Assembly: GCA_964557715.1 (NCBI GenBank)
Contig: CAZLAP010000048.1
Span: forward strand, 1-13,622
Direction: 5' to 3'
DNA: 13,622 nt
Source: CAZLAP01 sp964557715
GTDB lineage: Bacteria > Patescibacteriota > Minisyncoccia > Minisyncoccales > RBG-13-42-11
This document shows positions 1 to 6,405 of the stretch, piece after piece (the stretch's first letter is position 1; each line of letters starts with the position of its first letter). The notes beneath the pieces were generated by a model. The model saw nothing but the letters and a program-made list of their open reading frames with translations, did not search any database and was not told where the DNA came from. The translations under genes and the position numbers were made by a program.

Positions 1-136
1 TAGTTATCGCATGCCAGTCAACAATGCAAAAAACGCATTCATTTTTTTCTTGAAGCTCAACCCATTGTTTAATTGCTCCCAGGTAATTTCCAATATGCAG
101 TTCTCCGGTCGGCCTTATGCCGCTGAATATCCTCAT
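1..136 (-). CDS. trpS: Tryptophanyl-tRNA synthetase, N-terminal fragment (runs off the window)
   Basis: Only the first 45 or so codons are present; the gene continues past the left edge. The class I synthetase charges tRNA-Trp with tryptophan in the cytoplasm. Reading the minus strand from the ATG at 136, the protein begins MRIFSGIRPTGELHIGNYLG and continues with an IKQWVELQ segment and FCIVDWHAIT. The P-T-G-x-L-H-I-G-N stretch is the HIGH-type ATP-binding signature, and the FSGIRPTGELHIGNYLGA wording is characteristic of TrpRS rather than TyrRS. The start is chosen because the family begins almost directly with this strand. It lies 81 nt downstream of the RNase J stop, across a repeat-rich gap. 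No Shine-Dalgarno sequence is visible. Confidence 0.93.
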   Translation of the reverse strand, partial: MRIFSGIRPTGELHIGNYLGAIKQWVELQEKNECVFCIVDWHAIT

Positions 137-143
137 ATACCAA

Positions 144-163
144 GTTTTAATTTATTAAAACGC
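144..163. repeat. Palindromic 20-nt repeat, copy 1
   Basis: The sequence is GTTTTAATTTATTAAAACGC, identical to the copy at 198-217. Its first 18 nt form a perfect inverted repeat: 8-bp arms GTTTTAAT/ATTAAAAC around TT. It lies in the trpS leader, 7 nt upstream of the trpS start codon, so it could act as an operator or leader hairpin. Function is unknown. Confidence 0.8.
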
Positions 164-170
164 AGGTGGA

Positions 171-191
171 AAAGAGAACGTAGTTCTCTTT
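171..191 (-). terminator. Hairpin between RNase J and trpS, possible weak terminator
   Basis: A perfect 9-bp inverted repeat, AAAGAGAAC/GTTCTCTTT, with a 3-nt loop. On the minus strand the descending arm ends in TTTT followed by CC, so the U-tract is short. It sits between two identical palindromes, about 27 nt after the RNase J stop. It could be a terminator for RNase J, or part of a composite repeat unit with the flanking copies. Confidence 0.45.
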
Positions 192-197
192 GACTAT

Positions 198-217
198 GTT
201 TTAATTTATTAAAACGC
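198..217. repeat. Palindromic 20-nt repeat, copy 2
   Basis: Exact second copy of the 20-mer at 144-163, separated from it by 34 nt. It abuts the RNase J stop codon (TAA read from 220 to 218), so it is the first thing transcribed after that gene. Its AT-rich palindromic form would fold into a weak hairpin in RNA. Confidence 0.8.
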
Positions 218-1915
218 TTATACTTCTATAACTACCGGCAATATCATTGGCCTTCTTTGCGTTTTATTGTAAAAGAATTGGCCTATTTTATTTCTGATTT
301 CATCTTTAATATAGCTCCAATTTACCGCGCCTCCGGAATCTGTTGCCCGATGGACTATTTCAATCACCCTTTTGCGCGTATCTCTTAACAATTCTTTTGA
401 TTCTCTTAAATACACGAACCCTCTTGATATTATATCAGGTGAACCTTTGACTTTTCCAGTCTGTTTATCCACTGCCACGACAATGACAAACATTCCGTCT
501 TTGGCCAGCATTTGCCTGTCCCTCAAAACAATTTCTCCCACGTCTCCTATTCCCAAGCCGTCAACCATTATATGGTTTGAAAGAACTTGTTTTTTTTCCA
601 CAGAAACGCTTTTAGAATTTAAATTGATTATCTGCCCGTTTTCAGCCACAATTATGTTTTTTTCCGGCATACCCATTTCTTTGGCTATTTCCGCATGCGC
701 TGCCTGCATTGAATATTGGCCGTGAATCGGAAATAAAAATTTTGGATTCATAATTTTAATCATTTCTTTCAATTCTTCTTTTTGGGCGTGGCCGCCGGCG
801 TGAATATCCATCATTTTATAATGGAAAACTTTGGTGCCTTGCCGCAAAATATCGTCTTTTAAAGCTTGAACCGTTCTTTCGTTCCCGGGAATAACGGAAG
901 AGGAAAGAATGATGGAATCTCCTTTTTTAAGCCGCAGGAAAGGATGTTCTCTTGTGGCTATCCTCATTAAAACAGCCGAGCCTTCTCCTTGAGCGCCGGT
1001 GCAAAGGATGGTTATTTTTGAGTCAGGATAATTATTAATTTCTTTTCCTTTAATAATTGTTCCTTTTTTGGATTTGATAAATCCTAAAATCTTTCCGATT
1101 TCAACATTGGTTTTCATTGAATAGCCTTCAATTGCCACTTTTCTGCCGTATTTTTCAGATAAGCTGATAATCTGCTGTATTCTGTTGATTAAAGAGGCAA
1201 AAGTTGCGGCAATAATTCGGCCATTCGCCTTCTTAAAGATTTCTTCCAGGTTTTTTTCAATTGTTTTTTCCGAAAGAGAATGATTTTCTTCCTCTGCTCC
1301 GGTTGAATCTGAAAACAAAAGCAGAATTTTTCTGTCAGCAATCGTTTTTAATTTTTTAAAATCAGTCGGCAGGTCGTTAATCGGATTGGTGTCAAATTTA
1401 AAATCGGAAGTATGAACAATATTTCCAATAGGCGTTTCAATAAACAATCCGAGGTTGTCCGGAATGTTATGGTTCTGCCGGAAAAATTCAATTTTAAACG
1501 GCCCCATTTTAATTTTGGAACCGTTTTTCACTTCATTTATATTAAGCGCGGGCGAATTCAAAAAATCTTCCTGTCTTTTTAAGATTATTCCTCGCGTTAA
1601 AGGAGAAGCGTAGATTTCCAGATTTGGATGCCAGATTTTATCTATTAGATAAGGAACGGCTCCGATGTGGTCATAATGGCCGTGAGTAAAAACGATTCCC
1701 AAAATATCTTTTTTTCTATTCCTCAAACAACTGATATTGGGGATAATATAATCAATCCCCGGCATATCTTCTCCCGGCATTCTGAAGCCCATATCTATAA
1801 TTAAAATCTTCCCTTGGTATTCCAAAAGCATCATATTGCGGCCAACTTCGCCCAGCCCGCCCAAAGGAATAATACGCAGATTTTGTTTTGTTGTTGTTGT
1901 TGTTGTTGTAATCAT
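218..1915 (-). CDS. rnj: Ribonuclease J (metallo-beta-lactamase / beta-CASP nuclease)
   Basis: This 565-residue protein has the usual length for RNase J, the 5'-to-3' exo- and endoribonuclease for mRNA turnover and rRNA/tRNA maturation. The metallo-beta-lactamase core starts with IIPLGGLGEVGRNM (about 15-28). The zinc-binding HxHxDH motif is THGHYDH, with H78, H80, D82 and H83. HNIPDNLGLFIETP and VHTSDFKFD carry further core residues, followed by the beta-CASP part (FSDSTGAEE, GEGSAVLMRIA) and the returning FPIHGQYSMQAAHAEIA segment. A C-terminal RNase J domain ends at VVIEV. The ATG at 1915 is chosen because earlier in-frame starts lie inside the tRNA-Leu gene. The mature N terminus begins MITTTTTTTKQN from a TTG/CAA trinucleotide run. 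Only 3 nt separate the tRNA end from this ATG, so tRNA processing would leave an almost leaderless mRNA. Confidence 0.96.
   Translation of the reverse strand: MITTTTTTTKQNLRIIPLGGLGEVGRNMMLLEYQGKILIIDMGFRMPGEDMPGIDYIIPNISCLRNRKKDILGIVFTHGHYDHIGAVPYLIDKIWHPNLEIYASPLTRGIILKRQEDFLNSPALNINEVKNGSKIKMGPFKIEFFRQNHNIPDNLGLFIETPIGNIVHTSDFKFDTNPINDLPTDFKKLKTIADRKILLLFSDSTGAEEENHSLSEKTIEKNLEEIFKKANGRIIAATFASLINRIQQIISLSEKYGRKVAIEGYSMKTNVEIGKILGFIKSKKGTIIKGKEINNYPDSKITILCTGAQGEGSAVLMRIATREHPFLRLKKGDSIILSSSVIPGNERTVQALKDDILRQGTKVFHYKMMDIHAGGHAQKEELKEMIKIMNPKFLFPIHGQYSMQAAHAEIAKEMGMPEKNIIVAENGQIINLNSKSVSVEKKQVLSNHIMVDGLGIGDVGEIVLRDRQMLAKDGMFVIVVAVDKQTGKVKGSPDIISRGFVYLRESKELLRDTRKRVIEIVHRATDSGGAVNWSYIKDEIRNKIGQFFYNKTQRRPMILPVVIEV
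1888..1908. repeat. (TTG)7 trinucleotide microsatellite in the RNase J N terminus
   Basis: Seven perfect TTG units on the plus strand, read as a run of ACA-type threonine codons on the minus strand (MI followed by seven Thr). It precedes the conserved domain, so unit gain or loss would change tail length without breaking the frame. Confidence 0.85.
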
Positions 1916-1918
1916 ATG

Positions 1919-2000
1919 TGCCCAGGGGGAGATTCGAACTCCCAAGCCTTTCGGCACTAGCTCCTGAAGCTAGCGTGTTTACCGGTTTCACCACCTGGGC
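1919..2000 (-). tRNA. tRNA-Leu (anticodon CAG)
   Basis: The cloverleaf is readable on the minus strand. The acceptor arms are GCCCAGG (2000-1994) and CCTGGGC, with discriminator A at 1919. The anticodon stem is CTAGC/GCTAG around loop TTCAGGA, giving CAG (1966-1964), which decodes CUG. A long variable arm (TGCCGAAAGGC) marks a class II tRNA, as expected for Leu. The T arm holds TTCGAAT. CCA is not encoded; the next bases are CAT and then the RNase J ATG. It lies 15 nt after the galU stop and is probably cotranscribed with it or has a promoter inside galU. Confidence 0.95.
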
Positions 2001-2015
2001 GACTTTTCACTCGCT

Positions 2016-2894
2016 TTAGAGTATTTCTTTTTTTAGGTAATTTTTCAATTCTTTTCCAAATTTAGGATGTTTCAAAGAAAGATAAATGTTTGATTTCAAA
2101 TAAGCCAGTTTGTTGCCGCATTCCAGCCATTTGCCTTCAACTTCACAGCCGTAGATTTTTTTTCCTTTTTTAATCATTTCAGACAAAGCTCCGCTTAATC
2201 CGATTTCTCCTTTTTGCTTTAAAGCATTTTTTTTAAGAAATTCAAAGACTTCAGGCGTTATAATATATTTTCCGACAATTGCCAAATTTGACGGGGATTG
2301 CCCGGCCAAAGGCTTTTCCACTATTTTTTTTATGCGGTAAACGCGATTGCCTATCAATTCAGCGTCAACCATTCCGTAAAAGCCAAAATTTTGCTTAGGA
2401 ACCTTGCAAAGAGTTATTATTGGTTGGCGGTATTTGTTGAAAACTTTAATTAGTTGTTTCAGGCAGGGAGTTTTGGCATCTATGATATCATCGCAAAACA
2501 AAACTGCGCAGGACTGTTTTTTTATTGCTTTCTCCGCTTGTAAAATTGCGTGCCCGTCTCCCAATGGTCTTCTTTGGATTACTTTGGAAAAAGAAATTTT
2601 CCTTGAGATTTCATCTATCTTCTTCAATTCTTCTATGTATTGGTTTTTATACCTGCTTTTGAAGATTTTTTTTGATTTTATTTTCTTTTTAAAGTAATCA
2701 AAAAGAGTTTTTTCTCCCGGTTTGCTGACAAAAACAGCTTCTTTGATTCCCGAACCGATAATTTCTTCAATAATATACTGAATGGCCGGTTTGTCAACCA
2801 AAGGCCAAAATTCCTTAGGCAAAATTTTGCTCAAAGGCAGAAATCTTGTCGCCGAACCGGCAATCGGAATAATAGCTTTTTTAACGCCTGCCAT
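2016..2894 (-). CDS. galU: UTP-glucose-1-phosphate uridylyltransferase
   Basis: Forms UDP-glucose from UTP and glucose-1-phosphate for envelope glycan synthesis. The protein (292 residues) has the normal GalU length and begins MAGVKKAIIPIAGSATRFLP. The nucleotide-binding G-x-x-T-R-F-L-P loop (about 13-20) is followed by KILPKEFWPLVDKPAIQYI, the GalU form of the KxxPKExxPxxDKP signature. LFCDDII carries the Mg-binding Asp pair region, and KKIVEKPL and GEIGLSGALSEMI are later family motifs. The ATG at 2894 is chosen over a TTG 12 nt upstream because family members start just before the VKKAIIP strand. It overlaps the end of the isomerase gene by 14 nt, implying translational coupling in a sugar-phosphate operon. 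Confidence 0.94.
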   Translation of the reverse strand: MAGVKKAIIPIAGSATRFLPLSKILPKEFWPLVDKPAIQYIIEEIIGSGIKEAVFVSKPGEKTLFDYFKKKIKSKKIFKSRYKNQYIEELKKIDEISRKISFSKVIQRRPLGDGHAILQAEKAIKKQSCAVLFCDDIIDAKTPCLKQLIKVFNKYRQPIITLCKVPKQNFGFYGMVDAELIGNRVYRIKKIVEKPLAGQSPSNLAIVGKYIITPEVFEFLKKNALKQKGEIGLSGALSEMIKKGKKIYGCEVEGKWLECGNKLAYLKSNIYLSLKHPKFGKELKNYLKKEIL

Positions 2895-3468
2895 ATAAAA
2901 AATCAAAATTTTTAGGTTTTTTCTTTAAAGGTTTGCCGAATTGAAGTTTGGGAATTTTTTTGTAATTTTTATTTTTAATCCAGCCTTGCTTCGTATAATA
3001 ATAGCCTGCTCCGCGATATTTTTCAAAAAGAGAATAATCGCTCTTGCATTTTTTGCAAACCCAATTGGCTATGATTAATTTCTTTTTGCCGGAATTTATG
3101 GTTATATGCTGGCAGTCGGGCGGAGAGATTATCCAATCTCCTTTTTTGGCTTTTATCGCTTTTATTTTATCAATTTTATTGTTTTTTCCCCATTGGAAAA
3201 GATAAAAAGCCTTTCCTGCCAAAACGGTTATCAGTTCCGGAAAATTCCCAATATGCTTATGGCCCTTGGTTTTAGGAAATTCCTTACCCAGCATTTTAGG
3301 GGCAATTAAGGTAATGTCATATCTTAAGCCGTTTTTTTCTTTCAAGCCGCGATACATATAATAAAGCTCAAAATTATCCGCTGTTTCAGCCCATTTGCGG
3401 TCGCAAAGCACTGTTTTCATATCGTTTAAATATCTGATATCAGGTTTTATGTTTTTTATTTTTAACAC
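2881..3468 (-). CDS. Cupin-type (archaeal-type) glucose-6-phosphate isomerase
   Basis: This 195-residue protein resembles the cupin phosphoglucose isomerases (Pfam GPI, PF06560 family) that interconvert glucose-6-phosphate and fructose-6-phosphate using a bound metal, unrelated to the large PgiA fold. The central cupin shows FPKTKGHKHIGNFPE, giving probable metal ligands H70, H72 and E78. A later GDWIISPPDCQHITIN strand supplies H121. The N-terminal DIRYLNDMKTVL segment matches the family's D-x-x-x-L-x-DM region and is the reason for accepting the GTG at 3468; an ATG at 3420 would cut into it. It begins 19 nt after the solute-binding protein gene and overlaps galU. Function is assigned from motif layout; other cupin sugar isomerases are a weaker alternative. 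Confidence 0.82.
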   Translation of the reverse strand: MLKIKNIKPDIRYLNDMKTVLCDRKWAETADNFELYYMYRGLKEKNGLRYDITLIAPKMLGKEFPKTKGHKHIGNFPELITVLAGKAFYLFQWGKNNKIDKIKAIKAKKGDWIISPPDCQHITINSGKKKLIIANWVCKKCKSDYSLFEKYRGAGYYYTKQGWIKNKNYKKIPKLQFGKPLKKKPKNFDFLYGRR

Positions 3469-3487
3469 GATTTTTTAGCCAGAAATT

Positions 3488-5509
3488 TTATTTGAGCGTT
3501 CTTTTTATTTTAATATGCCAGTCTTCTATGTTAGAAAATCTCTTTGAAGGGTCAATAATGATTTTTGCGGAAATGCCTTTTATTTCTTTTGAAACCAAGT
3601 AAAGGCAGTCAGGGTTAAAAAGGAAAACTGCCGGAGCTTCTTCTGCCAGGATATTTTGAAATTCTTGCAGAGACTTTTTTGCTTCTTCTTCGTCCATAGT
3701 CTGTCTGGCTTTTTCAAGCAGTTTGTCAACCTCTTTATTTTCAAAAGAAGCTAAATTTAATCCGGGATCTTTTGTTTGCGAAGAATGCCAAAAAGGAAAA
3801 GGGTCAGGATTGCTTTCCAAAGCATTTCCGAATAAAATCATTTCATAATCCCTTGTTCTTATTACTTCTTCAAGAAAAGCCGATTTTTCTTCAAATATTT
3901 GAATTTCAATTTGAGCCCCCAAAGATTCCCATTGATTCTTTAAAAGATAAGCTGTTTCTGTTAAAATTGACCGGTTTTCTTCGCTTGAGCTGAAAGTTGT
4001 CAAAATAAAAGAAAAAGGAACGGTTTCTTCAGAAGAAGAGGCGCAAAGCTGGTTTAGTTTTTCCCGCGTGCTTGCCAGAACTTTGCCGTTGCCGGCGGTT
4101 AATCCGTGGGGCTCCAATATTTCTTCTTTATATTTTTCCTGAAAGTTTATTACAGCTGCTTTTGTTTTCTTTCCGAAATAACCGGTAATTTCTCCTTCAG
4201 AATAAACAACCGGATCTTTGGCCAGACATTTTTGCAGTTCTTGCACTTCGCTGCCTTGGGAGCCGACCTGCAAATCGCTTTTAAATTGAAAAGCTGGCTG
4301 TTTTTCAGTAACTTTTTCCCTGAACCCGTCTTCTTTCCTTAGGAATCCGGCTTCGTCTAAAATTTGTTTGGCTTTTTCCGGGTCAAATTCATAAGTTTTT
4401 GACGGGCTTTCAAAGCCATAAATATATGGTAAAATAGGCGAATCAATTATTTCTCCCTGCCCGAGAAGAATTTGAGTTATAATTTCTTCTTTGTTCGTTC
4501 CGTAGTTTAAAGCCTGTCTTATTTTTTTATCACTTAGAATTTTTGTTCCGTTATCCGGAGGATTTTGGTTGAAAAAAACAGCAAAGTATCTTGGCAGCAA
4601 AAGGTAGTATTCAAAAAAATCATTGTTTTTTATATTTTGCTTTTTTTCCGGAGAAACAAGATAGAATCCTTTAATTTTCCCCGAATTAAAAGCTGAAACC
4701 AATTCGTCTTCATTGTCATAAAAGAAAAAAGTTATTTCTCTGATGTAAGGCAATCTTTTATGATAATTGGCGTTGACGGACAATTCCAGCGATTTAATGT
4801 TGTTTTCCTTGTCTTGCCTTATCTCTTTCACTTTATAAGGCCCTGAGCCTATCGGCTTTAGATTGTAAATTGACAAATAAAAATTTTGGTCGGATATGTT
4901 CTCCCAAATATGCTTGGGCATAATTTTCAAAGTGCAATTTTCCAAAAAAACCGCTGAAGGGTTTTTTAATTCAAAACGAACTCCCAGCTCCGATGTTTTT
5001 TCCGCGCTTACTCCGAGCCAACTTGCTCTGATAGGGCTTTTTAATGACGGGTTTTGAATTGACTTAATGGTAAAAATCACATCGTCAGCCGTGAGCGGGC
5101 TTCCGTCCGACCAAAAAAGCTCTTCTTTCGAGTAAAACTCAAAAATAGCTCCATCTTCAAGAATTTCATAGTCTTTTGCCAAATCAGGTACAATTTCTCC
5201 GTTTTCGTTGTATTTCATCAATCCTGAATAAATCAATTCGGTTAAATCTCTGTCAACGTCGTTTGCTTGGGCGTAAACGGGATTAATAAAGCGCGGCGAG
5301 CCGATTACTCCTTCAATGTAAGTTCCTCCTTTGCCAGGTACGATTTCGCTGTTTTTAAAATAAAGGCTGGCGGAAAGGAAAATAAAGCTGCTCGTTGCCA
5401 AAAGCAATAAAATAAAAAAAAGATTTTTTTCTTTTCTGTTTAAAATTTTAAAAAACTGCTTCCAGCCCGTTAGAGTTGTAAGTTTTTTAAAACCTTTGGC
5501 GTATTCCAT
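3488..5509 (-). CDS. Membrane-anchored peptide-type ABC transporter solute-binding protein with an inserted peptidoglycan-binding domain
   Basis: A 673-residue protein with a short basic cytoplasmic N terminus, one hydrophobic segment (about 29-50), then a family 5 extracellular solute-binding fold (OppA/DppA-like). Family features include GSPRFINPVYAQANDVDRDL, LIYSGLMKYNENGEIVPDLA, WSDGSPLTADDVIFTIKSI and PIGSGPYKVKEI, with the second lobe running to the C terminus (NPDPFPFWHSSQ, VDKLLEKARQ, EEAPAVFLFNP). At about 413-490 the fold is interrupted by a PG_binding_1-like helical repeat (LQVGSQGSEVQELQKCLA, GYFGKKTKAAVINFQEKY). The anchor is a transmembrane helix; no lipobox cysteine is seen. 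The insertion suggests the protein docks to the cell wall while binding peptides or other ligands. No permease or ATPase genes are in the window, so transport itself is not shown. Confidence 0.88.
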   Translation of the reverse strand: MEYAKGFKKLTTLTGWKQFFKILNRKEKNLFFILLLLATSSFIFLSASLYFKNSEIVPGKGGTYIEGVIGSPRFINPVYAQANDVDRDLTELIYSGLMKYNENGEIVPDLAKDYEILEDGAIFEFYSKEELFWSDGSPLTADDVIFTIKSIQNPSLKSPIRASWLGVSAEKTSELGVRFELKNPSAVFLENCTLKIMPKHIWENISDQNFYLSIYNLKPIGSGPYKVKEIRQDKENNIKSLELSVNANYHKRLPYIREITFFFYDNEDELVSAFNSGKIKGFYLVSPEKKQNIKNNDFFEYYLLLPRYFAVFFNQNPPDNGTKILSDKKIRQALNYGTNKEEIITQILLGQGEIIDSPILPYIYGFESPSKTYEFDPEKAKQILDEAGFLRKEDGFREKVTEKQPAFQFKSDLQVGSQGSEVQELQKCLAKDPVVYSEGEITGYFGKKTKAAVINFQEKYKEEILEPHGLTAGNGKVLASTREKLNQLCASSSEETVPFSFILTTFSSSEENRSILTETAYLLKNQWESLGAQIEIQIFEEKSAFLEEVIRTRDYEMILFGNALESNPDPFPFWHSSQTKDPGLNLASFENKEVDKLLEKARQTMDEEEAKKSLQEFQNILAEEAPAVFLFNPDCLYLVSKEIKGISAKIIIDPSKRFSNIEDWHIKIKRTLK

Positions 5510-5571
5510 AATTTTTCATTTCTGACTGAAAGAGTTGAAACGTAAAAAGCCCTGGCAAAGGCATAAAAAGT

Positions 5572-5787
5572 TTAAAAAATAAGATTTAATAAAGATAAAA
5601 TAATGAATAAAACAGCGCAAAAGATTGTTGCCCAAAGAATTTTTTGCTGAACGCCTCTTCTGGTGGCGTAAAAACCGCCTTCTTGGCCGAAAGCAGAGCC
5701 TAAAGCCGCTCCTCTTTGCTGAAGGAGAATCAAGACAATCAAAAATATTGATACTACCACTTGAACTATTGGTAAATATTGCTGCAT
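5572..5787 (-). CDS. secG: Preprotein translocase subunit SecG
   Basis: A 71-residue protein with the SecG layout: a first transmembrane helix (about 5-23), the conserved cytoplasmic loop QQRGAALGSAFGQEGGFYATRRGVQQ, and a second helix (about 50-70). SecG assists SecYE and SecA in moving unfolded proteins across the membrane. It starts 4 nt after the end of the upstream membrane-protein gene, so the two are almost surely cotranscribed. A 62-nt gap follows before the solute-binding protein gene, with no clear terminator. Confidence 0.93.
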   Translation of the reverse strand: MQQYLPIVQVVVSIFLIVLILLQQRGAALGSAFGQEGGFYATRRGVQQKILWATIFCAVLFIILSLLNLIF

Positions 5788-5791
5788 TTTT

Positions 5792-6151
5792 TTAATTTAT
5801 TTCTTTTTTTCTTGAATGATAAAGCCCCAAAAAATAGCTGACCAGCCAGACTATCAAAGTTGTCCAAAAAAGAGGAACAATGCCTTGTATTATTAATTCA
5901 GGGAATGCAAGGCTGACAAACCATATCAGGCCCATATTGATTATTAAACCAAAAAGTCCGAAAGTCAAAATATTAAAAGGCAAAGCTATTATTTTTATTA
6001 CAGGTTTTATAAAAAAATTCAACAGCCCTAAAAAAGCGCCGGCCATTATCAAATACTTAATTTCACCCGTGAATTCAACTCCGGATACGAATTTTATCGC
6101 CAGCCAAAAACTGAGGACTCCGCCAGCGACTTGGAAAATTAAACTAAACAT
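5792..6151 (-). CDS. Small membrane protein of the phage-holin-4 / YvlD family
   Basis: A 119-residue, strongly hydrophobic protein with four likely membrane helices. The arrangement G-x-x-x-F-W-L-A, LLNFFIKPVIKIIALPFNILTFGLFG and a terminal short basic tail (YHSRKKEIN) is typical of the YvlD/phage-holin-4 superfamily. Despite that name it is a common chromosomal membrane protein of unknown role, not evidence of prophage. The frame extends upstream to 6226, but the ATG at 6151 is preferred. The extra 25 residues are hydrophilic and unlike the family, and a good promoter (6158-6186) lies exactly where its start site would be this ATG. It is the first gene of the leftward secG group. Confidence 0.82.
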   Translation of the reverse strand: MFSLIFQVAGGVLSFWLAIKFVSGVEFTGEIKYLIMAGAFLGLLNFFIKPVIKIIALPFNILTFGLFGLIINMGLIWFVSLAFPELIIQGIVPLFWTTLIVWLVSYFLGLYHSRKKEIN

Positions 6152-6157
6152 TATTTT

Positions 6158-6186
6158 ATGATAGCAAAGATTTGCCCCGGAATCAA
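6158..6186 (-). promoter_or_regulatory. Sigma-70-type promoter for the leftward membrane-protein/secG group, apparently leaderless
   Basis: On the minus strand: -35 TTGATT (6186-6181), 17-nt spacer, -10 TATCAT (6163-6158). The usual start point seven bases after the -10 falls on the A of the ATG at 6151, predicting a leaderless mRNA. Confidence 0.6.
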
Positions 6187-6322
6187 GGACCTGGCAAAGA
6201 AAATCAGCTCCCTTTTGCTTTGGCAAGTTTAACCTGTCCGGCAGTTATTAACAAACAAATTTTTTACCAAGGATTTCTATCTGACGCAAAATGGCAAAAT
6301 TTACTCTTGACAGCAGGATTAC

Positions 6323-6330
6323 GGGGGGGG
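6323..6330. repeat. G8 homopolymer tract in the divergent intergenic region
   Basis: Eight consecutive G residues in otherwise AT-rich intergenic DNA, 32 nt upstream of the target-gene -35 box. A weaker promoter-like pair (TTGACA at 6307-6312, TAATTT at 6331-6336) brackets it. Such tracts can slip in length, but no effect is shown here. Confidence 0.7.
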
Positions 6331-6361
6331 TAATTTGAAAGAAAAAACATAGAAAACGAAA

Positions 6362-6390
6362 TTGATTATCAATATTTAATGTGTGATAAT
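6362..6390 (+). promoter_or_regulatory. Promoter of the DGR target gene
   Basis: -35 TTGATT (6362-6367), 17-nt spacer, extended -10 TGTGATAAT (6382-6390). The predicted start near 6397 leaves a leader of about 9 nt before the ATG at 6406. This excludes the earlier in-frame ATG at 6379, which would lie upstream of the start point. Confidence 0.6.
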
Positions 6391-6398
6391 ATTGATAA
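6366..6398. promoter_or_regulatory. Candidate operator: 11-bp inverted repeat over the DGR target promoter
   Basis: Perfect arms TTATCAATATT (6366-6376) and AATATTGATAA (6388-6398), separated by 11 nt, span the spacer, the -10 box and the start point. A third overlapping half-site, ATTGAT (6361-6366), forms a smaller palindrome with ATCAAT (6368-6373). The position would suit a repressor. The regulator is unknown. Confidence 0.5.
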
Positions 6399-6405
6399 CG
6401 TAACT

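Noticed and set aside
144..217. Two identical 20-nt repeats with a 34-nt spacer resembling a minimal CRISPR unit
   Set aside because: Only two repeats, each fully palindromic and AT-rich, and the spacer is itself a hairpin. No cas genes are nearby.
1916..1957. A longer RNase J starting at a GTG at 1957
   Set aside because: The extension translates the tRNA-Leu gene. The ATG at 1915 follows the tRNA and precedes the conserved domain.
5792..6151. Prophage remnant suggested by the phage-holin family name
   Set aside because: This family is mostly chromosomal. Neighbours are secG and housekeeping genes, and no phage structural or integrase genes are present.
6152..6226. A 25-residue N-terminal extension of the holin-4-like protein
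   Set aside because: The added segment is hydrophilic and unlike the family, and a -35/-10 promoter pair sits inside it.
6307..6336. TTGACA...TAATTT as the main promoter of the DGR target
   Set aside because: The -10 is poor and the spacing is 18. The TTGATT-N17-TGTGATAAT pair closer to the start is better; the first is kept only as a possible secondary promoter.
6379..6405. An earlier ATG for the DGR target adding nine residues
   Set aside because: It would lie upstream of the predicted transcription start and inside the promoter, and would lengthen the prepilin leader from 6 to 15 residues.
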